A model generated the notes under the pieces. It was given only the letters and a program-made list of their open reading frames with translations, was not told the DNA's origin and did not search any database. A program made the translations under genes and the position numbers. This document shows positions 22,992 through 33,301 of a stretch of 64,000 nucleotides of DNA, in pieces. The stretch's first letter is position 1. Each line of letters starts with the position of its first letter. The DNA is from Symsagittifera roscoffensis (Eukaryota; Xenacoelomorpha; Acoela; Convolutidae), in contig NC_087065.1 of the NCBI RefSeq assembly GCF_963678635.1, positions 18,551,623-18,615,622 on the forward strand, written 5' to 3'.

Positions 22992-25900
22992 AGAAAGTCC
23001 AGATGATGATGATATCTTCCCCTTTATAGTAGATGCAACCACTGATAGAGGACAGCATATATTTTGCAAAAATTTACTCTTAAATTTGTTTGAACCCGGA
23101 ATCAGTCCATGTAAAACAGAGTTCCCAGATGTAAAAATCAAAAGACAAATTATCGATCACTATCTAAAAGATATATGTAACCTAACACAACAATACGGAA
23201 TCTACTCCATAGAATTCAGCTCACCAAATCAGAATCACAATAAATATATAATTCAAACAGACGACCTTGATTTAGAATTTTCAAAAGTATTCTCAGAATA
23301 TATAAAAAGCATCCAATATCATAACTCACAAAGAGCAAACTCCATATTCACCAATGAAGTTTTTGCGATAATATATAGTTATATCTCGATATTAGAAAAC
23401 GAAATCCAGATACCAAATGTCTCACCGACAGAAACATCTAAACATATAAGAGTACGACATGAAATCACACTACTCTCTAGTTTTCTAAATATAATTAAAG
23501 AAAATTTCACGAAAGATGAAGTTTCACAACATACAAAACATGACTTACAAAAAATTTTGGCATGGTTCATAATAGATTATTTTACACATAATATTGATTT
23601 AATTTCACAAGCAAGAAAAAATTTTAGACCCCAAAACTCAAACGATGATACTGCCATCACAGAACAATCAGACTATGTTTGGGACCCCGAATGGTCTCAT
23701 CTCGCATTCATAAACTTCCCACAATCAATCTCAAGCCAAGCAATAAGTACGATATCTTATATAAGAGATTATGTAAGAGTAATACCATTAACCATTGATG
23801 CAACACCATTAAACTATAATACATTTTTACCCGATATGCAAAATAATAGTTTAAACTCTAGAGTCATACACAATGAAAACCTCAATGGAACTAGGAATCT
23901 TACTCAACAAGATATCCAGACACCATCACATTTCATAAATGAAGAAATCGTACACACAACAACTACACAACAAAGTATTTCACCAATACGTCCAAACTTA
24001 ACAACACCAAGAAATACAAACCCTTCACAAACACAGGTAACCTTACAATCAACCGTTAAACCTTCGGTTGCCCCAAAATATTCACACATGGATTACCAAA
24101 CATACAGACCCATGACAATACCGCCAAAAACACGCAAAACGTTCACTAGAAACAATTTTGCAGACCATAATTATAATTACACACATCCATCAAAAACAAA
24201 TTATCAACAACGAAAAAATTTTAGTAATTATACAAGATCTCGAAACTGGGATAACTCAATGGCACCATCTAATTCAGTAAATTTCCAAACAAATTTACAT
24301 CCTCCACAGGATCGTAGTGAAAACTATCCATTTTTTCAACAAAATAAAAATAAAAAACAAAGATCTTATCAAATGGATTACTTATCCTCAGATGATGATT
24401 TCTTACAACCAGATATATTTGCACCCTATAATCAAGAATATCGTGGACAAGGAATACAGAAACCACATACATATCATAGAATTTTTTCTCCACAACCAAT
24501 AGATACACAACCAATTCAGCAACAAAACCCAATGATTGCAAACTCGTACCAACCAACACAAATGCAAAATGAAATACCACTCCCATATTATCTTCAACAA
24601 CACGAAATAACAAGAAATCAACTTTCAAATTTTTCTCAAATGCCAAATGCAGCAGAATCATTACAAATGACAATCAATCCATACCTTATGGGTGGATCAT
24701 CAATAACATCAAATAAACCTTTAATGGTATTCACAGGAACAGACCCTGAATATTCTGTAGAAGACTATTTAAATGCAGTAACAGCAAATTTAATTTTAAA
24801 TATAGGACCCGAACCAATTAATACGCCACTACATCAAAACTGGATACATCGACGCACAGCGTTGATACAAACAACTTTAGACGGCGCAGCCCAAAAATGG
24901 TTTTCAGTATTGCCTATAGAAATAAAATCAAATTGGAAAAAGTTTACACAAGAATTTTCAAAAATGTTTGACTCCGAAAGAAACAAACAACAACAAAGAG
25001 TTTTATGTAATGAAATTCGCAGATTACCAAACGAAACCATCAAGCAATTAGCAGTACGAATCGAAACACTAGTTCGAAAAGCATATTCATTAAATACACA
25101 CGACTATAAAAACACAAAGATGACAGAAATCTTAATGATGATCTTAACACCGCAATTAAGAAAAATAGCAATAAAAAAGAGAGCATCCCATCCTTCTTCA
25201 ATTCGAGAACCCGATTTAGATTTTCGAAAACTAGTAGACAAACTAGAACAAGCAGAAATCACAATGAAACTCGAAGAAACGGAAAATCTGAAATTACAAT
25301 ACGTTAACAGAATTGAAACAGCTTCCACAAATATAAACAATATACAGGAATCAGATACAGACCTCGTTGAAAAAATCACTGAAATACTCAATATTTACGA
25401 AAAACACCCAAACTTTAAAGGCAAACCATCTTTCAAAAAATGGTGTAATTATTGCCGACGATACGGACATAGTATTTCTGAATGTAGACAAAAACAGCAA
25501 GACAATCAAAATACACCTCAAAAATATAAAGAACCAAATAAATCATTCTATCAATACATGAAAAAAGATCAAAATCTACCGAACAAAACTGTGTACAGCA
25601 ACAACAGTTCAGCAAAACCACTCCCGAACAATACAAATTATACAAGAAATCAATCACCATATAACTCAAGTTATAGAGGAAGATCACCAGAACGAAGAAA
25701 TTCGCAAAATTCATCACAAAACCACTACAATAGACCAAATAGTCGAAATAACTACTCCATATCAAATTCAAATACAACACGATTTGTTTCTAGATCTAAT
25801 TCCCAATCAAGAAATAATTACTATCCAAACAATCAATCACGAAATTCATCATACAATAGGAATAGAAACTACTCCAATAATCGGAATAGAAGTTATTCAA

Positions 25901-28900
25901 ACAACCGAAACCAGAATTACCCGAACAATCGATCAAGGAATAACTCATATAATAGATCGAACTATAACAGACCAAACAATAATTACCAAAACAGATCACG
26001 AAATAATTCACAAAATCGACATTCAAGTTATAATAATCGTTATAGAAATTATTCCCAATCACCACACAGGAATAATAACCATTATAATAATTCTAATAAT
26101 CGCCATAGAAGTAGTACACCTAAACATCAAAGGAATATAAATCAAGTACAATCAAATCCAGAAACAACATCAGACCCTCCAGGTATTGACGACACAGTAA
26201 ATGATGTGTTACAACTCAATCAAATAAACTGTGAATCATCAGACTCAGAAAGTGAAACAGAAAACACTCTCTCCATCAATATGATAAAAGTCGAAAATGA
26301 CTATGAACCTGTTGTATATGAACAACCTTTTTCATCACACATATATGAGAATCAATCAGAACTCCTTCACAATTATTATATTGAACCCATCCATTCCACA
26401 CCGACGACACAAAAAACTAATGAAATTAACACTACAAATCAACCCAATGAGAACGAAAAAACAAAATGCTTGAATACAAATCACATCTATCAAAACATAC
26501 AAAAAGAACAACCCAAAGAAAAAATTTGGACAATACCATTTCTTTTAGAAAGTCCAAGAAGCAAAGAATTTCAACCACCAGATCTTGAAATTGATTTTCT
26601 AATTGATTCAGGAGCAGAATCAAATATAATAAACATTCCCACATGGAATGAAATAAAAACCTTACACCCAAAGCTAACACCTCTTGAAACCTCCAGCAAA
26701 CTAGCAACAGCACAAGGATCAACATTAATAAACTACGGAAAAATTCAATTATTTCTTCTCCCCACAAGAACAATGGAGCAAAACAAAATTTTAACCAAAC
26801 CATTTAAACAAATATTCCATATCACTGATATTAAACACAATATCATTGGAATACCATTTATCTCTAAATATATACCAACAATCAACATCTTGAATAGTAA
26901 AATATTAATCAAAGATAAATATACAAAAACAAAAGACACATCCCTAACATTTTTTCAAAGATTAAATAAACAACCACCATTCTTTTCAAAATTTTACCCA
27001 ATATATAACCAACAAAGAAAACACTTGAAACCACTATCAGGAAACATCTATAATTTTTCTATCAAACAAGTTCACCAATATGATAAAAAACAAAACAAAC
27101 AAAAATTTTATATGTCAGATTTTGAATTCAAACCTATTCATAAGTTTTTCAAAATCACAATCTCATCAATAAAATATTTGAAAAACTCGGTTTCAGATAT
27201 TATTTCCTTACATGTATACAACAATACACCTTACCAAGTAACATTACCTTTAGGACTTTTAGGCTATTGCGAAACCAACGCTACAATATCACCAATACGC
27301 GAAAAAGCATACCGTGTAAATAATATACTCCAATTACTAGATATTTGCCAATCCACAATCCTTAATGAAGAATTATCTATAAATAATCTAATAAGTAACG
27401 AAAACAGAAATACGGATTATTTCACAAAAACCCCATATTTCAAACCTACATTCAACATAAGTAACTACACAGAGAATCAACAGAAATTTTTAACAATGTT
27501 TAATTTCCAACATTCACAAATAACACAAGACGAATTTGAAAAACTAGCCAAACAGCTAATTAAATATTCATCAGTCTATGCAACATCCAAATTTGATGTT
27601 GGCAAAATCAGCTCATCGCTACATCTCCCATTAAAACCAGACGCAGTTTTCAAAAAACAAAGAGCAAGTAAAGTACCAATTCACTTACACGATAAAGTGA
27701 ACAGATTACTCGACATTTTAGAACAATACAACATTATATCACCAGTAAACAAAGAAGAACAACCAAAAGGCAACACATTTATCAACCCTGTTATCATTCT
27801 AGCCAAAGGAGAATCATTAAAAATTGTTCTCGATGCTAGATACCTCAACTCACTCATAGATGAATCAAAGTGTAATTGGCCCATTGAACCAATACAAGTT
27901 ATTTTAACAAAAATAAATGGAAAATACTTTACCACCGCCGATATGAATAGTGCATATAATCAAATGCCATTAGATGAACAATCACGACGTTTAACACAAT
28001 TTGTTATTGGAAACCAACAATACGAATTTAACCGCTTATTCTATGGAATATCCATAGGACCAGCAGCATTTTCAGCTTTCATGAGCAAAATTTTTAGACC
28101 ACTAATACTCAAGAAAAACGCAATCACCTATTTAGACGATGTTTTTATGCAATCACAGACAAAAGAGGAAATGTTCAATGTTTTAGAACAATATCACCAA
28201 ATACTTCAGAACGAAAATCTGAAGGCCGCCCCCGATAAATCACACTTCTTTTTAACAAGAGTTAAATTCTTAGGACATAATATAGAAAGAAAAACAATCA
28301 CTCCATTGAAATCACGTATAGACGCTATTCAAAAACTCCAACCACCAACAAATAAAAAGAAAATCCAAGAATTCCTTGGAATGTTAAACTTTTTAAGCAA
28401 ATATGTTTATAAAATGCAATTATATCTACGACCATTCTATAATATACTTAGACAACAAAATAATTTTGAATGGAATACAGAACATCAAGCACGATTTGAA
28501 GAAATTAAAAAACTTCTAACTGAACAAATTTCAAACACAATTCCAGATTCAAATCAACCATTTTATGCAATGTGCGATGCTTCGAACTTTGGCATCGGCG
28601 CAGCATTATTACAATCACATAATGGTACAAATAAAATGAACCTCATATCAGCAAATTCTCGATTATTCACTCAAGCAGAGCTACGACTCTCAACTCTAAT
28701 GAGAGAATGTACAGCCATAATATATACACTAACAGAATATGAATTTCTGATACTTGGATCAAAACATCCCACAGTTCTATTCACAGACCATAAACCAATC
28801 ATCTTTCTTTTTACACAAAAGTCTAATCCAAACCACCGAGTTTATAGATTTCAACTAATTCTAATGAAATTCCCAAACTTACATATAGTTTGGACCGCAG

Positions 28901-30699
28901 GAAAAAATCTTGCATTACCAGACACCTTAAGTCGAAATACGCCACCTGAATTACTTACACGTAAAACCACAGTTGAAATACCCAAAAATATAAAATTCTA
29001 CCTTGCAGAAAATGAAACATCACCCCGACTAGAATGCAAATATGCAGTAAAAACTGACGTTGAACAATCACAGATAAACAATCTACAACACTTCCCACTT
29101 TATTTAGATTGTCAAAATAATCACTATGAAGTTGACCTACTTGGAACATCAACTTTTAAACCAATCCCATATTCACAATGGATAAAAAATAACACCCAAC
29201 AAAAAAGAATAAAACAACACCCGCCTAAGAACCATTTTCCACTAATTGAAAAAGAAAATTTAACTGATAAAATAAACTTATCAGGACCACAAACAAACGA
29301 TTCAAAATACACAATAAATCAAGTTTTTGACCTCCATGACCCACTTGATACAATACCCTTATCTAAATTAGAAATTGAAAACATTTTTCTCCCCCCAACA
29401 GAAACAATTACAATTTCAACACTGAAACAATATCAAAATCTTGACCCAGTAATTCGACAACTAAAATCCTGGCACAAATATAAAACTAAACCCGTCAAGG
29501 CAGATACAACTATTTTAGGAAATAAAACACTCCTCCGATATTTTCGAAAATTCAATAATACAACAATTAACGAAAACACAGACCTTCTAGAATACAAATT
29601 AAATGAATCTACAGTTCCCTGTCTCCCTTTAAGTATGATCCTCATAGCTTTTAATATTTCACATACACAAAATATTAAAGGACACTCTGGATCAGAGAAA
29701 TCATATTCAAATTTTATACAAAACTTTTATTTCCCAAATGCACCAATTTGGATAAAAATACTATGCAATGACTGTATAGTATGCCAACTAAATAAACCTT
29801 ACCCAAATCAAAAACAAATAGCACAAAAACAAGATTTTAAAGGACAAAGTTTGTACTTTAACCATCGTATCTCATTTGATACTAAAGGACCAATTTCACC
29901 CTCATCAGAAGGAAACTCCTACATTATGGTAATTGTTGACGCATTTACACATTATGTAGCACTTAAGCCAGTACCACATTGTAACGCTTATTATGCTTAC
30001 ACAACGCTTTATGAACACTGGATAGCAAAATTCGGACTACCAGAAATTTTAGTTACAGACAACGGTACAGAATTCATAAATAATGAAATCATCACACTAT
30101 GTCATCTATATAACATCAACCACAAACCACGTACATCTCACGCACCTTGGACAAACGGCTTAGTCGAAGGTATGAACCGTTCATTACAAGAATATCTCAG
30201 ATGTATCATCAATGGAAATGATACAAGATACACCGAATGGTCAGCAGATGTAAAATTATTTCCCTTAGCATATAATTCACAAATTACGACAACTCTAGGA
30301 ATGTCACCATATGAAATGGTTTTTAACCAAAAGCCACGCAAACCAATAATGTTTACAGCAAACATTCATAAAAACGCACAAGGTTATTGTCAACCAAATA
30401 AAGACTCAATTTGTTATAACCTACCATTACATACACACGATGAAGATCATTTTCATCACCCACAAATTCTTAAATTAGCCTCCGGTACACACACCGAATG
30501 GATTTTAAACAGAGATAAAAAACACAATGAAATTTACCAAAAAGTAACAAAAAAGTTGTTACAAAGGCAAAATAATAATGAACAAATAAATTCACGCTTT
30601 ACACCAGCCTCCGATTTAAAAATTGGAACATTTGTTTTAATACCCAATTTTAATACTCAAAAAGGAATTTCAAAAAAATTACAACCCCTTTGTAAATGA
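22966..30699 (+). CDS. Gag-Pol polyprotein of giant retroelement (2577 codons to premature stop)
   Basis: Makes the particle and carries out reverse transcription and integration. Order: a novel Gln/Asn-rich N-terminal region (1-580); Gag capsid-type domain (about 585-770); zinc knuckle CNYC...H...C (C827, C830, H835, C840); Asn/Arg/Ser/Tyr-rich low-complexity stretch (about 905-1060); aspartic protease (DSGAES at 1214); reverse transcriptase (YLDD at 1722-1725); RNase H (about 1860-1990, MCDASNFGIG, FTDHKP, ALPDTLSR); integrase with HHCC zinc site (H2233, H2240, C2270, C2273) and DD35E triad (D2305, D2365, E2401). All catalytic residues are present. No frameshift separates gag and pol. Ends at an in-frame TGA at 30697-30699; the same frame continues to 31158. 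The second copy has a sense codon at this position, so the stop is probably a mutation of this copy. Confidence 0.93.
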   Translation: MSSTHTPGEESPDDDDIFPFIVDATTDRGQHIFCKNLLLNLFEPGISPCKTEFPDVKIKRQIIDHYLKDICNLTQQYGIYSIEFSSPNQNHNKYIIQTDDLDLEFSKVFSEYIKSIQYHNSQRANSIFTNEVFAIIYSYISILENEIQIPNVSPTETSKHIRVRHEITLLSSFLNIIKENFTKDEVSQHTKHDLQKILAWFIIDYFTHNIDLISQARKNFRPQNSNDDTAITEQSDYVWDPEWSHLAFINFPQSISSQAISTISYIRDYVRVIPLTIDATPLNYNTFLPDMQNNSLNSRVIHNENLNGTRNLTQQDIQTPSHFINEEIVHTTTTQQSISPIRPNLTTPRNTNPSQTQVTLQSTVKPSVAPKYSHMDYQTYRPMTIPPKTRKTFTRNNFADHNYNYTHPSKTNYQQRKNFSNYTRSRNWDNSMAPSNSVNFQTNLHPPQDRSENYPFFQQNKNKKQRSYQMDYLSSDDDFLQPDIFAPYNQEYRGQGIQKPHTYHRIFSPQPIDTQPIQQQNPMIANSYQPTQMQNEIPLPYYLQQHEITRNQLSNFSQMPNAAESLQMTINPYLMGGSSITSNKPLMVFTGTDPEYSVEDYLNAVTANLILNIGPEPINTPLHQNWIHRRTALIQTTLDGAAQKWFSVLPIEIKSNWKKFTQEFSKMFDSERNKQQQRVLCNEIRRLPNETIKQLAVRIETLVRKAYSLNTHDYKNTKMTEILMMILTPQLRKIAIKKRASHPSSIREPDLDFRKLVDKLEQAEITMKLEETENLKLQYVNRIETASTNINNIQESDTDLVEKITEILNIYEKHPNFKGKPSFKKWCNYCRRYGHSISECRQKQQDNQNTPQKYKEPNKSFYQYMKKDQNLPNKTVYSNNSSAKPLPNNTNYTRNQSPYNSSYRGRSPERRNSQNSSQNHYNRPNSRNNYSISNSNTTRFVSRSNSQSRNNYYPNNQSRNSSYNRNRNYSNNRNRSYSNNRNQNYPNNRSRNNSYNRSNYNRPNNNYQNRSRNNSQNRHSSYNNRYRNYSQSPHRNNNHYNNSNNRHRSSTPKHQRNINQVQSNPETTSDPPGIDDTVNDVLQLNQINCESSDSESETENTLSINMIKVENDYEPVVYEQPFSSHIYENQSELLHNYYIEPIHSTPTTQKTNEINTTNQPNENEKTKCLNTNHIYQNIQKEQPKEKIWTIPFLLESPRSKEFQPPDLEIDFLIDSGAESNIINIPTWNEIKTLHPKLTPLETSSKLATAQGSTLINYGKIQLFLLPTRTMEQNKILTKPFKQIFHITDIKHNIIGIPFISKYIPTINILNSKILIKDKYTKTKDTSLTFFQRLNKQPPFFSKFYPIYNQQRKHLKPLSGNIYNFSIKQVHQYDKKQNKQKFYMSDFEFKPIHKFFKITISSIKYLKNSVSDIISLHVYNNTPYQVTLPLGLLGYCETNATISPIREKAYRVNNILQLLDICQSTILNEELSINNLISNENRNTDYFTKTPYFKPTFNISNYTENQQKFLTMFNFQHSQITQDEFEKLAKQLIKYSSVYATSKFDVGKISSSLHLPLKPDAVFKKQRASKVPIHLHDKVNRLLDILEQYNIISPVNKEEQPKGNTFINPVIILAKGESLKIVLDARYLNSLIDESKCNWPIEPIQVILTKINGKYFTTADMNSAYNQMPLDEQSRRLTQFVIGNQQYEFNRLFYGISIGPAAFSAFMSKIFRPLILKKNAITYLDDVFMQSQTKEEMFNVLEQYHQILQNENLKAAPDKSHFFLTRVKFLGHNIERKTITPLKSRIDAIQKLQPPTNKKKIQEFLGMLNFLSKYVYKMQLYLRPFYNILRQQNNFEWNTEHQARFEEIKKLLTEQISNTIPDSNQPFYAMCDASNFGIGAALLQSHNGTNKMNLISANSRLFTQAELRLSTLMRECTAIIYTLTEYEFLILGSKHPTVLFTDHKPIIFLFTQKSNPNHRVYRFQLILMKFPNLHIVWTAGKNLALPDTLSRNTPPELLTRKTTVEIPKNIKFYLAENETSPRLECKYAVKTDVEQSQINNLQHFPLYLDCQNNHYEVDLLGTSTFKPIPYSQWIKNNTQQKRIKQHPPKNHFPLIEKENLTDKINLSGPQTNDSKYTINQVFDLHDPLDTIPLSKLEIENIFLPPTETITISTLKQYQNLDPVIRQLKSWHKYKTKPVKADTTILGNKTLLRYFRKFNNTTINENTDLLEYKLNESTVPCLPLSMILIAFNISHTQNIKGHSGSEKSYSNFIQNFYFPNAPIWIKILCNDCIVCQLNKPYPNQKQIAQKQDFKGQSLYFNHRISFDTKGPISPSSEGNSYIMVIVDAFTHYVALKPVPHCNAYYAYTTLYEHWIAKFGLPEILVTDNGTEFINNEIITLCHLYNINHKPRTSHAPWTNGLVEGMNRSLQEYLRCIINGNDTRYTEWSADVKLFPLAYNSQITTTLGMSPYEMVFNQKPRKPIMFTANIHKNAQGYCQPNKDSICYNLPLHTHDEDHFHHPQILKLASGTHTEWILNRDKKHNEIYQKVTKKLLQRQNNNEQINSRFTPASDLKIGTFVLIPNFNTQKGISKKLQPLCK

Positions 30700-31158
30700 C
30701 CATACCAAATAATTGCAAAACCCACTGATGTCACATATAAAATCACCGACTCAGACAAAAAAGAAATCGTTCAACACCGAAATAACCTATTACCTTATTA
30801 TCCAAAAGAATACGCACTCCGCGAACTAACTCAATTATATTCTTTTACAGGTTTACAAGTTATTCAAAATGACCCACATACGGAAAATACAACAAAGGAA
30901 CAAAAAGATTTTCACCTCAAAAACCAAATAACAAAATCAACCACCACAAAAAACAATACAAAAAATCTAGATCAAAATACATCTCAAAAAGAAAGAAAAA
31001 ATAGAAAAATGACAGAACAAATAATACCCCAAGAACAAATCGACAAATCAGAACATAGAGAGTCTTCACGACTTAGAAATCAACCACGTAAAAATTATAA
31101 ATTATTCATCCCACAATCTAAAATATTAAAGAAAGTTGAATTTCAAAAACAACTTTAA
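30700..31158 (+). pseudogene. C-terminal tail of Gag-Pol beyond the premature stop
   Basis: 152 in-frame codons to a TAA at 31156-31158. Starts in the integrase C-terminal SH3-like region (PYQII, then VQHRNNLLPYY), followed by a Lys/Asn/Gln-rich tail. Homologous to 62526-63129 of the second copy. The TGA truncates the integrase C-terminal domain in copy 1 unless it is read through. Confidence 0.8.
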
Positions 31159-31743
31159 TTCTACATTTAATAATCTTTGCACCTCTAAAACATTTTACAC
31201 TTCAAGATAACATGCTGACAAACACGCAGCGATTCTAGTTCAAAATTAGCCAATAGGATTCATCCAATCCGTCACCTTCTATAACTTTAACACAAACCAA
31301 CTAGACGAAAAATATTAAACTCCAGGCATATCTATAACTATAACTCTACGACCTCCAGGTCAAAAATAAGCAAACCACTCCAACTTGACAACTAAAATAA
31401 ATATCACCATAATATCATAACCCTCCCTTATCTAATAAACCAAAGATCAACAATATTTCCCCAACTCAGACCTCAAATATCCCCCAAACAAATATGTTAA
31501 ATTAGCCTAAAGTAAAAGAACGACCATTTTATTTAGCCTAAAGTATAAAAATCTCAAAAATACCCCAGATCATTTGACAAATGAAAATAAAGACAAAGAC
31601 GACCTCCCGATCACCATAAAAATTGCCCCCAACAATTTTTCACAAAACTCAACCCACTTGTCAAAAAACCAATAAATAATCCGACCACACTTGAAAATTG
31701 CCCCAAACAACAAAAAATATTTGATCAAGAAGTCATTTCGTAA
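31159..31743 (+). other. 585-bp spacer between pol and accessory ORFs
   Basis: No ORF. Conserved in the second copy (about 61935-62520), including a doubled TTTAGCCTAAAGTA module (31500-31550). May hold signals for the downstream mRNAs; no promoter motif is certain. Confidence 0.5.
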
Positions 31744-31974
31744 ATGCTCTTCTCTCAATCAGTCACTATAATTATCACAAACCTCAAACAATTTTTTACG
31801 ATACTTAAAACTTTTATAATATTTCTTTTTGATATCATTGAATCTTTTGTAATAATCTTAATCATTTTTTGTAATATTTTTTTAATTTTCTACACTATAT
31901 TCGAACTATTTCCCCAACTTTCAAAAACCCTTGATTATATCCACAGGTACGATTCATACAACTTGTCTAAATGA
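31744..31974 (+). CDS. Small hydrophobic membrane protein, ORF C
   Basis: 76 residues, most of them in one or two long hydrophobic segments (FFTILKTFIIFLFDII, FVIILIIFCNIFLIFYTIF), then a short polar tail. Probably a small integral membrane protein. The second copy keeps a full-length homologue (75 aa, 61704-61931 on the - strand) with many substitutions but no break, which argues for a real gene. Its TGA overlaps the ATG of ORF D (ATGA). Function unknown; a viroporin-like role is speculation. Confidence 0.62.
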   Translation: MLFSQSVTIIITNLKQFFTILKTFIIFLFDIIESFVIILIIFCNIFLIFYTIFELFPQLSKTLDYIHRYDSYNLSK

Positions 31975-32159
31975 TACGAACTATTTTCAGTAGAACTGAT
32001 ATTTTTCTACTATTTGTAATTTTCATAACATTTCTATCATCCCTCATTTTGACCATATGCAAATGTATAAAGAAAGCAATCATCACATTCGCTCTAGCAA
32101 CAATCCTCCTAATTCTTTTCTTAGAAGAATACTATAATAAACATAAACTTTTTCACTAA
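31971..32159 (+). CDS. Small hydrophobic membrane protein, ORF D
   Basis: 62 residues with two hydrophobic segments (IFLLFVIFITFLSSLILTI and AIITFALATILLILFL) separated by a short basic hinge (CKCIKKA): a helical-hairpin layout. Start codon shared with the stop of ORF C (ATGA), suggesting coupled translation. In the second copy the matching frame has an early stop. Function unknown. Confidence 0.58.
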   Translation: MIRTIFSRTDIFLLFVIFITFLSSLILTICKCIKKAIITFALATILLILFLEEYYNKHKLFH

Positions 32160-32167
32160 AAGAATAG

Positions 32168-33301
32168 ACCAAAAAGCTATCAAAAATTGCTACCCAACAG
32201 TCACAAAGTCAGTCTTCACCGACATCATCCCAAGATAACCCAACAACACCTTCAACTACCCAAAATCCTCAAACATCTACACGAATTTCCTTTCAAGATA
32301 ACCCATACACTTTTGAAGAACGACACGCTCGTTTATCTGAACCACTAGAACCAGTTCAACGACAAGCACCTTTGAGTGAACCAACATATAACTTATACCC
32401 AACACTACCACAAGAATTAAGTAGAATAAGAAATCCTAGTCAAAACCAAAATACAGTCGAAATAAATAGACAAATTATACATCCTCGACGAAACAGAAAT
32501 TTTCAAACACCCCGAGTTCATTTTGATATACCTCAATCCCCATCACAAAACACTCCAGAAAACCCCATTGGTATATTACCAGAAACCCCTACGCTTCTTT
32601 CACAACGTAGCACCTCAAGCCTACCATCAGATTACTTAGGTTCAACACCAACATCTGAACAAATACGTGAAAATCCCTTTAACCCCCCAAACCAGGCATC
32701 ACGACTACCATATTGGACAACACATTCATTTACACAAGGTGAACTAAATTTAGTCAATGATCCAATAGATATTTCTACGGATACAACAACATCCTCATCA
32801 CTACCAGAAACATTATCACTACCATCAACACCATCAATAAGCCAGATTTCACCACCACCTTTTAACTTAAATTTCCCAAATAACCTCGACGCTAGATATC
32901 GAGAACAATCATCAACAAATATCCCTTTAAGACTAGATTGGAATACCGTTACAGCACCTCCACCATTATTTGGACAACATCTAGAAAGTAATCGCCTTCA
33001 CAACTGGGCACTTAATAGATTACAATACCGACAAGACATTCACGACGATATCCGTGATCACAATATCCAAATACTCCAACAAAACAGTTTACAGTTAAAG
33101 TTTGAAATCACAGTTAAATTAAACAACATTACTCAACATCCCTACCCATTAAATCCACCAAACATAACAGCTCAATCACTACCACCACCATTTATAACCA
33201 CTGAAGTAATATATAAATACGACAGATATACCAAAAAGACAATTGGTTACATCACATTTTATAACCCATACTCAGGATTATCATACACATGTATATTCTA
33301 A
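32168..33301 (+). CDS. Pro/Ser/Thr-rich protein without an ATG, ORF E
   Basis: Open for 377 codons between TAG (32165-32167) and TAA (33299-33301), yet with no ATG anywhere in frame. Pro/Ser/Thr/Gln-rich disordered N-terminal two thirds, then a denser region (about the last 110 residues, with LHNWALNRLQYRQDIHDDI and a predicted beta-rich end). The second copy has the same open frame, again without a usable ATG (60362-61279, -). Translation therefore probably needs splicing onto an upstream AUG or a non-AUG start; a -1 shift from ORF D would hit the TAG. It overlaps the envelope start by 13 nt. No family recognised. Confidence 0.65.
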   Translation, partial: TKKLSKIATQQSQSQSSPTSSQDNPTTPSTTQNPQTSTRISFQDNPYTFEERHARLSEPLEPVQRQAPLSEPTYNLYPTLPQELSRIRNPSQNQNTVEINRQIIHPRRNRNFQTPRVHFDIPQSPSQNTPENPIGILPETPTLLSQRSTSSLPSDYLGSTPTSEQIRENPFNPPNQASRLPYWTTHSFTQGELNLVNDPIDISTDTTTSSSLPETLSLPSTPSISQISPPPFNLNFPNNLDARYREQSSTNIPLRLDWNTVTAPPPLFGQHLESNRLHNWALNRLQYRQDIHDDIRDHNIQILQQNSLQLKFEITVKLNNITQHPYPLNPPNITAQSLPPPFITTEVIYKYDRYTKKTIGYITFYNPYSGLSYTCIF

